Source of the DNA: Jannaschia sp. CCS1
GTDB taxonomy: Bacteria > Pseudomonadota > Alphaproteobacteria > Rhodobacterales > Rhodobacteraceae
NCBI RefSeq assembly: GCF_000013565.1
Contig: NC_007802.1
Coordinates: 3,100,001 to 3,164,000, forward strand
Length of the DNA: 64,000 nt
Direction of reading: 5' to 3'
Shown: piece after piece, positions 44,274 through 58,579 of the stretch
Numbering within the stretch: the stretch's first letter is position 1
How the letters are laid out: each line of letters opens with the position of its first letter
Translations under genes and position numbers: made by a program
The notes under the pieces: generated by a model
Database searches by the model: none
Told to the model about the DNA's origin: nothing
The model's input: only the letters and a program-made list of their open reading frames with translations

Positions 44274-44608
44274 AACGGCTGATCGCGCTTCTGACGGCGG
44301 CGGTGGTATCCTCCACCGCCGCCGTCGCGCACCAGCTTAATGTCTTCGCCTATGTCGAAGACGGCACGGTGGTTGTCGAAAGCCGTTTTTCCAACGGAAA
44401 CCTGCCGCAACTGGGCGAGGTCAGCGTCTTGGACGCCGGGGGCGAAGCGTTGATGCTGCTCCCCCTGCAAGAGGATGGCACCGTTCGTTTTCCGCTTGAT
44501 CCTGTCCATGCCGACACGGGCCTTCTGATCGAGGTCCGTACCGGTGAGGGCCATGACAATTACTGGATACTGACGCCCGACGATATCGCTCGCGGGTCGG
44601 GGAGTTGA
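44270..44608 (+). CDS. NikL-like small periplasmic protein
   Basis: A 112-residue exported protein with a signal peptide ending before AHQLNVFAYVEDG. A histidine again follows the cleavage site, as in NikL and cobalt-uptake CbiK/L-type small proteins. The mature part looks like a carboxypeptidase-regulatory-like beta domain (VSVLDAGGEALMLLPLQEDG, then TGLLIEVRTGEGHDN). It starts in ATGA overlap with the NikK-like gene and lies four bases before the ZnuA-like gene. Known nikMNQOKL operons pair NikK with NikL, which supports the call. Confidence 0.8.
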   Translation: MKRLIALLTAAVVSSTAAVAHQLNVFAYVEDGTVVVESRFSNGNLPQLGEVSVLDAGGEALMLLPLQEDGTVRFPLDPVHADTGLLIEVRTGEGHDNYWILTPDDIARGSGS

Positions 44609-44612
44609 CGCC

Positions 44613-45530
44613 ATGACGCAGTCCGTTCTGACCCGCCGCACCTTTGGGTCTCTGACCCTGGCGACAACACTGCTTGGGGGCGCGGCCTTTGCGCAGGACC
44701 GCCTCCAGATTGCCGCCGTGAACTATCCACTGGCCTATTTCGCGGAGCGGTTGGCCGGGGATCTGGCGGATGTCACCTTCGATGTACCGTCGGACGTTGA
44801 TCCGTCCTTCTGGCGACCTGGCATCACCGACATCACGGCCATCCAATCCGCAGACCTCATTCTGCTGAACGGTGCGGGGTTTGCCGACTGGACCGCGCGC
44901 ACCACCTTGCCGCGATCCCGCACCGTCATGACTTCCGCCGCGTTTGAAGATGCGTTTATCACGACCGAAACTGTCACCCATTCCCATGGCGAAGGGGGCC
45001 AGCATTCCCACACGGGCGTGGCGAACTACCTGTGGCTCGACTTCGCGCAGGCTGGCCTGCAGGCCGAAGCAATCGCCGCAGCCATGACGCGCCGCATGGC
45101 CGACAACAGCGCCGAGATTGCGGAGAATCTGCAAACCTTGCAGCTCGACCTCGCTGCTTTGGGGACCACAGCGCGTGACATCGGGGCGGCGGCGGACGGC
45201 ATCGCGATGATCGCCTCGCATCCGCGCTACCAGTATCTTGCTCGGGCTTACGGCTTCGATATTGAGGCTCTGGACTGGGATGCCCAGGACCCGGTGACGG
45301 ATGAGCAATGGGCCGCGCTAGAGGCCATGATCGACGAGACGGACGCGCGTGTCTTTATCTGGGAAGCTGAACCTAATGCTGCGGCACTCGCGCGTGTCGA
45401 AGCCCTTGGCCTCGTGAACGTCGTTTTTCCGCCCCTGGCCAACCGTCCAGACGAAGGAGATTTCGTGACGGCCCTGTCCGGTTCGCTGGCCCGTCTGACT
45501 GAGGCTGTACAAAGATCAAACGGGACCTGA
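44613..45530 (+). CDS. ZnuA-like metal-binding periplasmic protein
   Basis: A 305-residue protein of the cluster A-I (ZnuA/TroA) binding family. Family segments are VNYPLAYFAERLAGDLADV, ADLILLNGAGFADW, SHPRYQYLARAYGFDIEALD and FPPLANRPDEGDFV. A histidine-rich loop (VTHSHGEGGQHSHTGVANYLW-type, about 120-140) is the hallmark of zinc members. Candidate ligands are the loop histidines and H in ASHPRYQ. The first canonical ZnuA histidine position reads DVDPSFWRP (no histidine), so the site is altered. The N-terminus has a twin-arginine-like LTRRTFGSLTL. No ZnuB/ZnuC partner is present in the window. Confidence 0.88.
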   Translation: MTQSVLTRRTFGSLTLATTLLGGAAFAQDRLQIAAVNYPLAYFAERLAGDLADVTFDVPSDVDPSFWRPGITDITAIQSADLILLNGAGFADWTARTTLPRSRTVMTSAAFEDAFITTETVTHSHGEGGQHSHTGVANYLWLDFAQAGLQAEAIAAAMTRRMADNSAEIAENLQTLQLDLAALGTTARDIGAAADGIAMIASHPRYQYLARAYGFDIEALDWDAQDPVTDEQWAALEAMIDETDARVFIWEAEPNAAALARVEALGLVNVVFPPLANRPDEGDFVTALSGSLARLTEAVQRSNGT

Positions 45531-45973
45531 GCCAAAGCTCTGCTATTGGACAGATCGGCCCCGAAAACGGCGCGTGTGTCCAATGTCATGCGTGCAGTTT
45601 CCGGGTTCAACCATACTGAACGTGTTCCGTCAGAGGGCATAGTGGCACGTCGGTGCTGCCGCCATTAGGGCCCGGCGTTTGGACGGTTATGTCGTCTCCG
45701 TCACGTCCAATCCTGATGAACCGCGTATCTCCGTGCTGCTGGTCATCGGACCTGCGGCGATCTCAAGTTGCGGATAGACTGCTGGTGAGAATGGCGGAGA
45801 GACTGACCTCACAGAAAAGCCGCGACCTATCCATGAGGCACGTTTGACAAAGCACCCGGCCGTTGCGGGGCACTTTCGACGGCCCAACGGTGCTATTCAC
45901 CGTCATCCCCGCCCACATGGCTTGCATTATCCATCCACGATAGGTGATCCGCTAACGCCGTCAGGGAGCTTTG
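45531..45973. other. 440 bp between convergent operons, nothing recognised
   Basis: The gap between the ZnuA-like gene and the glucosidase gene, which point toward each other, has no biased reading frame, clear terminator hairpin or repeat that I could see. Confidence 0.5.
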
Positions 45974-47581
45974 TCAGGCGACAGTCACCTGTTGGCAGTC
46001 GGCAAGATACGCAAAGCCGTTGCCGGGCAGCGCCAGCGACGCGCCGTCCAGGGTTGCCGCATGGGGGCCGGTCAAACGCGCTGCTGCGTCTACCGTCAGC
46101 GTCACCGGTTCAGGCGACAGATTGAAGATACAGGTTATCGTCTCATCGGCCACGCGGCGGAACGCCAGAAGTGGCTCCGGCAATGACAAGAACTTGGTCG
46201 TCCCATGGCTCAGCGCGGGGCTGGATTTGCGGAATGCGATCGCGTCTTTGTAGAACGCGAGAATGCTATCCGCGCCTTGCCTGTCTACCGCGCGGGCCGT
46301 CTGCGGAGCCTTCACGGGCAGCCATGGTTTCGCGTCCGAGAACCCCGCATTTGGCGCGTCAGCCTCCCACACCATGGGCGTGCGGCAGCCGTCGCGGCCC
46401 TTCACAGCAGGCCAGAACCGCAAGGCAGGCGGATCGGTCAGCTCGTGATAATCCATCTCCGTTTCCAGCTGGCCCAACTCCTCCCCCTGGTAGATGCCGA
46501 TCGTGCCTTCGAACGCCATCAACATGGCGCAGGTCATCCGCGCGACCGCGTCATCATCCACGGCGAACTCTGCCCACCGCGATACATGACGGGGCACGTC
46601 GTGGTTGGAGAAGGACCAATAGGGGTGGCCGTCCGGCGCGCCGCGCTGGAAGCCTTCGATGCAATCCCGGAAGTGCTCAGCCGTGAAATCGGGGCCGAGC
46701 ATGGCGAAGCTGTAGGCCATGTGCAGGCGGTCGCGGCCCTTGGTATATTCGCCCATGATCTCGATGGAGCGGCGGCCCATCTCTCCCACTTCGCCCACCA
46801 TCATGATGTCATCGTATTGGTCCGTCAGCACGCGCAAACGCTCCAGAAACGCGACGTTCTCGGGTCGGGTCTTGTTGTAGATATTGTCCTGCATCCCATA
46901 GAGGTCTGTCGCCATGACCTGAGGCCGCGTTTGTGCGGGCGGGTTGGAGCGCAGCTTGGCGTCGTGGACGTAGTAGTTGACGGTATCGAGCCGGAAGCCA
47001 TCCAGCCCGCGGTCGAGCCAGAACCTGCACGTTTCAAGGATCGCGTCCTGAACGTCAGAGTTGTGGAAGTTCAGGTCCGGTTGCGAGGCGAGGAAGTTGT
47101 GCAGGTAGTACTGCCCCCGCTGGGGGTCGAACTCCCACGCGGGTCCACCGAAATGACTGTGCCAGTTGGTGGGCGGCGACCCGTCGGGCAGCGGATCGGC
47201 CCAGACATACCAATCGGCCTTCTCATTCGTGCGATCAAGGCGCGAGGCCTTGAACCAGTCGTGCTGGTCGGACGTGTGGGACAGAACCTGATCAGTGATC
47301 ACCTTCAGGCCCAAGTCGTGGGCCGTCTCAATCAAACGGTCAAAGTCGTCCAGCGTGCCGAACAAGGGATCAACGGCCAGGTAATCGGATACGTCATATC
47401 CCATATCCGCTTGCGGGCTTTTGAAGATCGGCGAAAGCCAGACGCAATTCGCGCCCAGATCCGCGACATGGGGCAGACGTCGCGTGATGCCAGCCAGATC
47501 ACCCACACCATTGCCGGTGCTATCCTGATAGGAGCGCGGATAAATTTGATAGATCACGGCATCGCGCCACCACTCAGTCAT
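45974..47581 (-). CDS. GH13 alpha-glucosidase (oligo-1,6-glucosidase type)
   Basis: A 535-residue cytoplasmic glycoside hydrolase. GH13 motifs in order: region [15 protein letters not shown]; region [12 protein letters not shown] with nucleophile D; region [13 protein letters not shown] with acid/base E; region [12 protein letters not shown] with the transition-state D. The start [20 protein letters not shown] is the family standard. It hydrolyses terminal alpha-glucosides such as maltose, isomaltose or sucrose. The gene is divergent from the glycogen operon with 187 bases between the starts, so it may be co-regulated with glycogen turnover. Confidence 0.93.
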   Translation of the reverse strand: MTEWWRDAVIYQIYPRSYQDSTGNGVGDLAGITRRLPHVADLGANCVWLSPIFKSPQADMGYDVSDYLAVDPLFGTLDDFDRLIETAHDLGLKVITDQVLSHTSDQHDWFKASRLDRTNEKADWYVWADPLPDGSPPTNWHSHFGGPAWEFDPQRGQYYLHNFLASQPDLNFHNSDVQDAILETCRFWLDRGLDGFRLDTVNYYVHDAKLRSNPPAQTRPQVMATDLYGMQDNIYNKTRPENVAFLERLRVLTDQYDDIMMVGEVGEMGRRSIEIMGEYTKGRDRLHMAYSFAMLGPDFTAEHFRDCIEGFQRGAPDGHPYWSFSNHDVPRHVSRWAEFAVDDDAVARMTCAMLMAFEGTIGIYQGEELGQLETEMDYHELTDPPALRFWPAVKGRDGCRTPMVWEADAPNAGFSDAKPWLPVKAPQTARAVDRQGADSILAFYKDAIAFRKSSPALSHGTTKFLSLPEPLLAFRRVADETITCIFNLSPEPVTLTVDAAARLTGPHAATLDGASLALPGNGFAYLADCQQVTVA

Positions 47582-47642
47582 GTCGTGTCCCTATCCCTTC
47601 AAGGTCTTTTCATGCACCGTATCGCGGCATTCGCACCAAGCT

Positions 47643-47701
47643 GCTTGTGTCGTGGCAAAAACACAAGCAACCTCTCAGCCCCGGGGCGCGTTATCCCCGG
47701 G
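47643..47701. promoter_or_regulatory. two inverted repeats between the glucosidase and glgB
   Basis: GCTTGTGT (47643-47650) pairs with ACACAAGC (47661-47668) across a 10-base loop. CCCGGGG (47680-47686) pairs with CCCCGGG (47695-47701) across eight bases. Both are perfect and lie in the divergent promoter region. The second could also be an RNA hairpin in the glgB leader. Confidence 0.45.
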
Positions 47702-47768
47702 CGGTGGATTTTTGGCCGCGTTAGCGCTATCCGTCACCGGGTGGCGGATCGGGAGCAAGGGACATATC

Positions 47769-49685
47769 GTGGCACAGAAGACATCCACACCTCCGCCTGA
47801 CACAATCCAAGCGGGCGATATGATCACCGACTTTGACCAATACCTTTTGGGCGAAGGGACGCACCGCCAGCTGTGGCGGGTTCTGGGTGCACATGTGCAA
47901 GACGATGCGACGCATTTTGCCGTCTGGGCGCCCAACGCCCGGGCCGTATCTGTCACTGGTGATTTCAACGGCTGGTCGGGCACCGAGATGACCGCCGTCG
48001 GACAGACCGGCGTCTGGCAGGTGCGCATTCCGGGCGTAGGCGACGGCGCACTCTACAAATACCAGATCACTGACGCCAATGGCGCGCTGCGCGAGAAGGC
48101 GGACCCCGTGGGCTTCGGCGCGCAGCACCCGCCGGAGCAAGCCTCCGTCGTGCGCGATATTCGCGGCTATGGCTGGCGCGACGGCGCTTGGATGGAAACC
48201 CGTGCTGAGGCGGCTGACCGCGCGGCCCCAATCTCCATCTACGAGGTGCATCTGGGGTCCTGGCGGCGCAAATGGGACGATGGCGGCAGGCCCCTGTCCT
48301 ACAAGGAGGCCGCGCAGGATCTGGTGGGCTACGTGCGCCACATGGGCTTCACCCATATCGAGTTGATGCCGATATCGGAGTTTCCCTTCGACGGGTCCTG
48401 GGGCTACCAGCCCGTGGGCCTTTATGCCCCCACGATCCGCTTCGGCCCGCCGCATGAATTCCGCGATCTGGTGGATGCCGCCCACGCCGCCGGTCTTGGC
48501 GTCCTGCTGGATTGGGTGCCGGGCCATTTCCCGACCGACGAGCATGGGTTGGCGACCTTTGACGGCACGCATCTCTATGAACACGCCGACCCGAAAGAGG
48601 GCTTCCATCAGGATTGGAACACTCTGATCTTCAACTACGGCCGCACGGAGGTGCGCAATTACCTCGTCGCCAATGCGCTGTACTGGATGGAGGAATATCA
48701 CCTCGACGGGCTGCGCGTGGATGCCGTGGCCTCCATGCTCTACCGCGATTATTCCCGCGATGAGGGGCAGTGGGTCCCCAACAAAGACGGCGGGCGCGAG
48801 AACCTTGAGGCGATTTCCTTCCTGCAGGAGATGAACGTCGCGGTCTACGGCGCGGATGCCAGCGTCATGACGGTGGCCGAAGAAAGCACGTCCTTTCCTG
48901 GCGTCTCGCAGCCCGTTCATACCGGCGGTCTGGGGTTCGGATACAAGTGGAACATGGGCTGGATGAACGACACGCTCAGCTACATGGCGCTTGATCCGAT
49001 CCACCGCCAGCACCACCATTCCCAGATGACCAACCCGATCATGTGGCAGTACTCCGAAAACTTTATCCTGCCGATCAGCCATGATGAGGTCGTCCATGGC
49101 AAAGGCTCCATGCTGGAAAAAATGCCCGGCAATGATTGGGAGAAACTTGCCAACCTGCGGGCGTATTACGGCTACATGTGGATGCACCCCGGCAAGAAGC
49201 TGATCTTCATGGGATGCGAGTTCGCGCAACCCGGGGAATGGTCCCATGACGGCGATCTGAATTGGGACGCGGCCAGCCGACCGGCCCATGCGGGCGTGCA
49301 AGCATTGGTGCGTGACCTCAACCATCTCTATCGCGACACGCCTGCGCTGCACGTCAAGGATTGTATGCCAGACGGTTTCGCCTGGATCTGCAACGACCCT
49401 GCGCAATCCACCCTCGGGTTCGCGCGCTTCGGGGCCGCGGGTGACGCGCCCGTGGTGGTCATGTGCAACTTTACACCGGTGGAGCGCGTTGCATTCCGAA
49501 TGGGCGTGCCCACGCCGGGAGAGTGGGACGAAGTTCTCAACACCGACGCAGCCGCCTATGGCGGCGGCAATCGCGGCAATCTGGGTGGGGTTCTGTCTGA
49601 GCCGACGCCCTGCGATGGGCATGCGCAGTCCGTCACGCTGACCCTGCCGCCCTTATCGACAGTCGTTTTGCGGCTGAAAGACTAA
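47769..49685 (+). CDS. glgB: 1,4-alpha-glucan branching enzyme
   Basis: This 638-residue enzyme cuts alpha-1,4 glucan chains and rejoins them as alpha-1,6 branches. After about 40 residues comes the CBM48-type domain ([20 protein letters not shown]), then the catalytic barrel with [32 protein letters not shown] (nucleophile D), [14 protein letters not shown] (acid/base E) and [18 protein letters not shown] 47769 is chosen because AAGGGA lies upstream; ATG 47820 is a weaker alternative. Enzymes with the extra N-terminal N1 domain are about 730 residues, so this is the short form. First gene of the glycogen operon. Confidence 0.95.
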   Translation: MAQKTSTPPPDTIQAGDMITDFDQYLLGEGTHRQLWRVLGAHVQDDATHFAVWAPNARAVSVTGDFNGWSGTEMTAVGQTGVWQVRIPGVGDGALYKYQITDANGALREKADPVGFGAQHPPEQASVVRDIRGYGWRDGAWMETRAEAADRAAPISIYEVHLGSWRRKWDDGGRPLSYKEAAQDLVGYVRHMGFTHIELMPISEFPFDGSWGYQPVGLYAPTIRFGPPHEFRDLVDAAHAAGLGVLLDWVPGHFPTDEHGLATFDGTHLYEHADPKEGFHQDWNTLIFNYGRTEVRNYLVANALYWMEEYHLDGLRVDAVASMLYRDYSRDEGQWVPNKDGGRENLEAISFLQEMNVAVYGADASVMTVAEESTSFPGVSQPVHTGGLGFGYKWNMGWMNDTLSYMALDPIHRQHHHSQMTNPIMWQYSENFILPISHDEVVHGKGSMLEKMPGNDWEKLANLRAYYGYMWMHPGKKLIFMGCEFAQPGEWSHDGDLNWDAASRPAHAGVQALVRDLNHLYRDTPALHVKDCMPDGFAWICNDPAQSTLGFARFGAAGDAPVVVMCNFTPVERVAFRMGVPTPGEWDEVLNTDAAAYGGGNRGNLGGVLSEPTPCDGHAQSVTLTLPPLSTVVLRLKD

Positions 49686-49711
49686 CTGACAGGTTCGGGG
49701 AGGAACCAGGG

Positions 49712-50968
49712 ATGGAAACGAAACGTTTGACCCAACGCTCCATGGTGTTCGTGCTGGCCGGGGGGCGGGGCAGTCGGCTGAAAGAGCTGACGGATCGCCG
49801 CGTGAAACCTGCCGTTCCCTTTGGCGGCAAAGCGCGGATCATCGACTTCGCGCTGTCGAATGCGCTGAACTCGGGCATCCGAAAGATGGCGATCGCCACG
49901 CAGTACAAGGCGCACTCGCTTATTCGGCACCTACAACGGGGCTGGACGTTTTTCCGGGCCGAACGAAACGAATTCCTTGACATCCTGCCCGCTTCGCAAC
50001 GCACCGGGACCGAGGCCTGGTATGCGGGCACGGCGGACGCGGTGACCCAGAACATCGACATCGTCGACAGCTATGATGTGGATTACGTGATCATTCTGGC
50101 GGGCGATCATATCTACAAGATGGATTACGAGGTCATGCTGCGCGAGCATGTGGAAACCGGCGCAGACGTCACCGTCGGCTGCCTCACCGTGCCGCGGATG
50201 GAAGCCACGGCATTTGGCGTCATGGCGACGGATGAGACGGGTAAGATCACGTCATTCCTGGAGAAGCCCGCCGACCCGCCCGCGATGCCGGACGACCCCA
50301 ACAGCGCCCTGGCCTCCATGGGGATCTACGTCTTCAAATGGTCTTTCCTGCGCGAGTTGCTGGTCGCCGATGCCCTCGACACGAATTCCTCCCACGATTT
50401 TGGCCATGACCTGATCCCGGAGATCGTGGAGAACGGCAAGGCGATGGCGCACCGGTATGACCGGTCCTGCGTGCGGGCCGATGGCGCCCCCGTCTATTGG
50501 AAGGATGTGGGCACCGTGGATGCGTTTTGGGAGGCACATATTGACCTTACCAACTTCACGCCTGATCTGGATTTGTGGGACAAGAACTGGCCGATCTGGA
50601 CGTATTCAGAGTCCGTTCCGCCGGCGAAATTCATCCACGATGAACGGGATCGGCGCGGTATGGCGATCTCCTCCATGGTGGCGGGGGGCTGCATCATCTC
50701 GGGCACGGAGGTGCGCAATTCCTGCCTGTTCACCGGCGTACATACCAATTCCTACGCCGTCCTCGACCATGCGGTCGTGCTGCCCAACGTCGTCGTCAAC
50801 CGCCACGCCCGGCTGCGCAAGGTCGTGGTCGACAGTGATGTGGTTGTCCCCGAGGGGCTGGTGGTCGGCGAAGACCCGACGGAAGACGCCAAGTGGTTCC
50901 GCGTGTCCGAGCGGGGCGTGACGCTGATCACACAAGACATGCTCGACAAGCGTGCGCAGGCACAATGA
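49712..50968 (+). CDS. glgC: glucose-1-phosphate adenylyltransferase
   Basis: A 418-residue ADP-glucose pyrophosphorylase, the committed step of bacterial glycogen synthesis (glucose-1-phosphate + ATP to ADP-glucose + PPi). It has the nucleotide-binding start [20 protein letters not shown], then [31 protein letters not shown], the glucose-1-phosphate site FLEKPADPP, and a C-terminal left-handed beta-helix for allosteric control. GGGGAGGAA lies upstream of ATG 49712. It overlaps glgA by four bases (ATGA). Confidence 0.97.
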   Translation: METKRLTQRSMVFVLAGGRGSRLKELTDRRVKPAVPFGGKARIIDFALSNALNSGIRKMAIATQYKAHSLIRHLQRGWTFFRAERNEFLDILPASQRTGTEAWYAGTADAVTQNIDIVDSYDVDYVIILAGDHIYKMDYEVMLREHVETGADVTVGCLTVPRMEATAFGVMATDETGKITSFLEKPADPPAMPDDPNSALASMGIYVFKWSFLRELLVADALDTNSSHDFGHDLIPEIVENGKAMAHRYDRSCVRADGAPVYWKDVGTVDAFWEAHIDLTNFTPDLDLWDKNWPIWTYSESVPPAKFIHDERDRRGMAISSMVAGGCIISGTEVRNSCLFTGVHTNSYAVLDHAVVLPNVVVNRHARLRKVVVDSDVVVPEGLVVGEDPTEDAKWFRVSERGVTLITQDMLDKRAQAQ

Positions 50969-52383
50969 CCCGAGTGCTCTCCGTCGCATCTGAATGCGCG
51001 CCGCTGGTGAAAACCGGCGGCCTTGCGGATGTTGTGGGGGCACTTCCGGGGGCGATGGCCGCGCTCGGGGATGAGTTACGCACGTTGGTGCCGGGCTATG
51101 CGACCATGCCTGTTGTGGGGGGGGCGGTTGTGGCCGCCTTCGACGACCTCTTTGGCGGTCCCGCCACCGTGGACGCGTTGACCCACGAGGGCCTTGATCT
51201 GCTGATCCTGCGCGCGCCGCACCTCTTTGACCGACCCGGCGGGCTCTACATTGACGCATTTGGCGCCGACTGGCCCGACAATGCCGAACGGTTCGCCGCC
51301 CTCAGCTATGCCGCAGCCCATGTTGCAGCAAAGGGCGCGGGCGATTGGCGGGCCGATGTGGTTCATGGCCACGACTGGCAAGCCGGTCTCGTTCCAGAAT
51401 ACCTGGCAGGCCTCGGCTGCGACACGCCCTTCATCCTGACAATCCACAACGTCGCCTTTCATGGGAACACAGGCGCGGAGAAACTGGATGCGTTGCGATT
51501 GGACCCAGACCGCTTCAACGCCGATCAATATGAATTCTGGGGCCAGATCTCGGCCCTGAAGGCTGGCCTTATGGGGGCCGCGCAGATCACGACGGTCTCT
51601 CAAACCTACGCAGAGGAGCTGATGACGCCGCAATTCGGGATGGGGATGGACGGCGTGCTGCGCCACCGTCGTGACGCGCTGACCGGGATCGTCAATGGCA
51701 TCGACCTTGACGTCTGGAACCCCGAGACTGATCCACAAATCACGCCCTACACGACCTTCAAAGGCAAAGCCGCCAACAAAGCGGCGCTGCAGGCCGAGTT
51801 TGGCCTGTCCAAGGCGCCAGGGCCGTTGTGTGTGCTGGTGTCCCGGCTCACCGACCAGAAGGGGATCGACCTGCTTCTGGATGCTATGCATGTGGTTCTG
51901 GAACGGGGTGGACAGGTGGCTGTTCTCGGGTCCGGCGCACCTGATCTGGAAGTTTGCCTGCTGGAACGCGCCGACGCGGAGCCCAACCTGGCCGTTAAGA
52001 TAGGCTATGATGAGGCGCTGTCGCATCGGATGATGGCGGGAGGTGACTGCATCCTCGTCCCATCACGGTTCGAGCCGTGCGGCCTGACCCAGCTATACGG
52101 GTTGCGGTATGGCACCCTGCCCCTTGTGGCGTTGACTGGCGGGCTGGCCGATACCGTGATCAACGCCTCCCCCGCGGCGCTTGCGCGACGTGTGGCGACG
52201 GGCATCCAGTTCTCTCCAATCACGGCAGAGGCTTTGGCCAATGCGTTCAGCCGCCTTTGTGATCTCTATGCCGACCGAAAGACCTGGACGGCGATGGTGC
52301 GCAACGCCATGAAGCAGCCGGTGGGGTGGGACATGTCTGCCTCCCGCTACCATGCGCTTTATAAGGCCACCGCCCGCAAATGA
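50965..52383 (+). CDS. glgA: glycogen synthase (ADP-glucose, GT5)
   Basis: A 472-residue glycosyltransferase with the N-terminal ADP-glucose signature [16 protein letters not shown] (residues about 15-30). It continues with [37 protein letters not shown] and the C-terminal loop [20 protein letters not shown], which carries the catalytic glutamate. It extends alpha-1,4 chains. The start overlaps the glgC stop and glgX follows nine bases after its end. Confidence 0.97.
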   Translation: MTRVLSVASECAPLVKTGGLADVVGALPGAMAALGDELRTLVPGYATMPVVGGAVVAAFDDLFGGPATVDALTHEGLDLLILRAPHLFDRPGGLYIDAFGADWPDNAERFAALSYAAAHVAAKGAGDWRADVVHGHDWQAGLVPEYLAGLGCDTPFILTIHNVAFHGNTGAEKLDALRLDPDRFNADQYEFWGQISALKAGLMGAAQITTVSQTYAEELMTPQFGMGMDGVLRHRRDALTGIVNGIDLDVWNPETDPQITPYTTFKGKAANKAALQAEFGLSKAPGPLCVLVSRLTDQKGIDLLLDAMHVVLERGGQVAVLGSGAPDLEVCLLERADAEPNLAVKIGYDEALSHRMMAGGDCILVPSRFEPCGLTQLYGLRYGTLPLVALTGGLADTVINASPAALARRVATGIQFSPITAEALANAFSRLCDLYADRKTWTAMVRNAMKQPVGWDMSASRYHALYKATARK

Positions 52384-52392
52384 TCGATCGCT

Positions 52393-56110
<3,718 letters not shown>

Positions 56111-56179
56111 AGGCACCTGTTCCTCCGCCCCGAAACATGGCAAGGCATCCGGGACACTTTTGATCCGCGGAATACCAAA

Positions 56180-58561
56180 ATGAACGCCATGTCAGACCTT
56201 TCCTCCGACGGGATGCGCGCGCGGATTACGCAGCACCTGACCTATACGCTCGGCAAGGATAAGGCGCATGCCAGCCTCTACGATTGGCGCATGGCGGTCA
56301 GTCACACCGTGCGCGACCTGATTGTAGAGCCATGGTTCGCCGCCACCCGCCGCACCTATGAGGCGCAGGGAAAGCGGGTCTATTACCTGTCGATGGAATT
56401 TCTGATCGGCCGCATTCTGGAAGATGCGATGATCAACCTTGGTCTGCACGAGAAGATCGAGGAGGTGCTGGCCGAGGATGGTGTGTCCCTGGCGGATGTT
56501 GTGGAGGATGAGCCGGACGCTGCCTTGGGCAACGGCGGCCTTGGGCGTTTGGCGGCGTGCTTCATGGAGTCGTTGTCCACCATCGGCTGCCCGGCCTTTG
56601 GCTATGGCATCCGTTATGAGCACGGCCTGTTCCGGCAACGGTTTGAGGGCGGACGTCAGGTCGAAACGCCCGAGGATTGGCTGAACCAACCCCACCCGTG
56701 GGAGTTTGAGCGCCCCGAGGCCGCCTATACGATCCCCTTCAAGGGCCACGTTCACGACGGCATCTGGACGCCAGCGGAGACAGTACTGGCCCGCGCCTAC
56801 GACACGCCCGTGGTCGGCTGGCAGGGCAAATGGGCCAACACGCTGCGGCTTTGGGGCGCGCATCCCACGGAGCTGTTTGACCTCGACCGGTTCAATTCCG
56901 GCGACCACACCGCCGCCGCCCATCCCGAGGCCTTGGCCCGCACATTGTCCCGCGTCCTCTACCCAGAGGATACCACGGATGGCGGCAAGGAACTGCGCCT
57001 GAAGCAGGAGTTCTTCCTCGTCTCCGCCGCTCTGCAAGACCTGCTGCGGCGCTTCACATCCGAGTATGATGACTTGCAATTGCTGCCTGAAAGGGTCGCG
57101 ATCCAGATGAACGACACCCATCCCGCACTTGCGGGTCCCGAGATGATCCGCTTGCTGACGGTGGATCATGGGCTGGATTGGGACGCCGCCAAACGCATCG
57201 CCCAGGGCTGCCTGAACTACACGAACCACACGCTTCTGCCCGAGGCGCTGGAGCGGTGGTCGACCTGGCTGATGGGTCGCATTCTGCCCCATCACATGCA
57301 GATTATCGAGCGCATTGACGCAGAACACCGCGCGGCCACCGACTGCCCGCCGCACCTCTCCATCGTTTGGCAGGATCAGGTGCATATGGGGACGCTGGCC
57401 TTCGTCATGGCGTCCCACGTCAACGGTGTTTCGGCCTTGCACACGGATCTTATGGGCAAAACGGTCTTCGCCGAGTTAGACGGCGCCTATCCCGGGCGCA
57501 TCCTCAACCAGACCAACGGCGTCACGCCGCGCCGCTGGATGCGGCTGGCCAATCCGGGCCTGAGCTGTCTGATCACCGACCTGATCGGCGACGGGTGGGA
57601 GGATGACCTTGACCGCCTCTCTGACCTGACTGCCTTTGAAGACGACGCCGATGTCATCGCGCGCCTCGCGGCCTGCAAACGCGCCAACAAGGTGGCCCTG
57701 GCCGACTGGGTCAGCGCGCGATTGGGCGTGACCCTCAACCCCGACGCGATGTTCGACGTGCAGATCAAGCGCATCCATGAATACAAACGCCAGCTTTTGA
57801 ACGTGTTTGAAACCATCGCCCGCTGGCACGCCGTCCGGCAGGATCCCGATGCCGAGTGGACGCCGCGCGTGAAGATCTTCGGCGGCAAGGCCGCGCCCGG
57901 CTATTGGGTGGCCAAGGACATCATTCGCCTGATCAATGACGTGGCAGCGGTGGTGAACAACGATCCGGTCGTAGGGGACCGCCTGAAGGTGATCTACCCG
58001 GCCAATTACAACGTCTCCATGGCCGAGCGGTTGATCCCCGCCGCTGATCTGTCGGAGCAGATCTCCACCGCTGGCAAAGAAGCGTCGGGCACCGGCAACA
58101 TGAAATTCACGATGAACGGCGCGCTGACCATCGGCACGCTGGATGGGGCCAACGTGGAGATCCGGGAGCGTGTGGGACCCGAGAACTTCTTCCTCTTCGG
58201 CATGGACGCCGAGGCCGTGCAGGCGCGGTATGCCGTGCCCGACCATGGGCGCGAGGCGATCCTGGCCAGCCCCGAACTGGCCGACGTCCTGCAATTGATT
58301 TCTGAGGGGCGATTTTCGCCGGAAGACCCGAACCGCTACCACGGCCTTGTTGATGCCACCTGGAACCACGACCCCTTCCTCGTGGCCTCAGACTTCGACG
58401 CCTATGTTGCGGCCCAGGCGCGCGTCGATGCAGCCTACAAGGACGAGGACCACTGGCATCGCGTTGCCCTGCGCAACATCGCGGGTTCGGGGCATTTTTC
58501 GTCCGACCGCACGATCCGAGGATATATGAAAGACGTCTGGGGCGCGAAAAGTCTGCTCTAG
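56180..58561 (+). CDS. glgP: glycogen/maltodextrin phosphorylase
   Basis: A 793-residue GT35 enzyme that releases glucose-1-phosphate from alpha-1,4 chain ends. Signatures are YYLSMEFLIGRILEDAMIN, DAALGNGGLGRLAACFM, LNQTNGVTPRRWMRLANPGL, KRIHEYKRQLLN and the PLP-binding EASGTGNMKFTMNGALTIGT with the Schiff-base lysine. Two ATG codons near the start (MNAMSD) are possible; no strong ribosome binding site is visible. It follows pgm after 69 bases. Having synthesis and degradation genes on one strand in one cluster is common in alphaproteobacteria. Confidence 0.97.
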   Translation: MNAMSDLSSDGMRARITQHLTYTLGKDKAHASLYDWRMAVSHTVRDLIVEPWFAATRRTYEAQGKRVYYLSMEFLIGRILEDAMINLGLHEKIEEVLAEDGVSLADVVEDEPDAALGNGGLGRLAACFMESLSTIGCPAFGYGIRYEHGLFRQRFEGGRQVETPEDWLNQPHPWEFERPEAAYTIPFKGHVHDGIWTPAETVLARAYDTPVVGWQGKWANTLRLWGAHPTELFDLDRFNSGDHTAAAHPEALARTLSRVLYPEDTTDGGKELRLKQEFFLVSAALQDLLRRFTSEYDDLQLLPERVAIQMNDTHPALAGPEMIRLLTVDHGLDWDAAKRIAQGCLNYTNHTLLPEALERWSTWLMGRILPHHMQIIERIDAEHRAATDCPPHLSIVWQDQVHMGTLAFVMASHVNGVSALHTDLMGKTVFAELDGAYPGRILNQTNGVTPRRWMRLANPGLSCLITDLIGDGWEDDLDRLSDLTAFEDDADVIARLAACKRANKVALADWVSARLGVTLNPDAMFDVQIKRIHEYKRQLLNVFETIARWHAVRQDPDAEWTPRVKIFGGKAAPGYWVAKDIIRLINDVAAVVNNDPVVGDRLKVIYPANYNVSMAERLIPAADLSEQISTAGKEASGTGNMKFTMNGALTIGTLDGANVEIRERVGPENFFLFGMDAEAVQARYAVPDHGREAILASPELADVLQLISEGRFSPEDPNRYHGLVDATWNHDPFLVASDFDAYVAAQARVDAAYKDEDHWHRVALRNIAGSGHFSSDRTIRGYMKDVWGAKSLL

Positions 58562-58579
58562 ACACGAAGGACGCACGAT

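Noticed and set aside
46205-47800. Long plus-strand open frame of about 530 codons
   Set aside because: It lies opposite the GH13 glucosidase, whose catalytic motifs are all on the minus strand; the plus frame is rich in histidine, arginine and valine and has no family sequence.
47727-49622. Long minus-strand open frame of about 630 codons
   Set aside because: It is the complement of glgB. High-GC codon bias opens this frame by itself.
49719-49730. CGAAACGTTTGA, similar to the LacI-type palindrome at 21307
   Set aside because: It falls in codons 3-7 of glgC, is imperfect outside the 8-base core AAACGTTT, and is explained by coding for ETKRLTQ.
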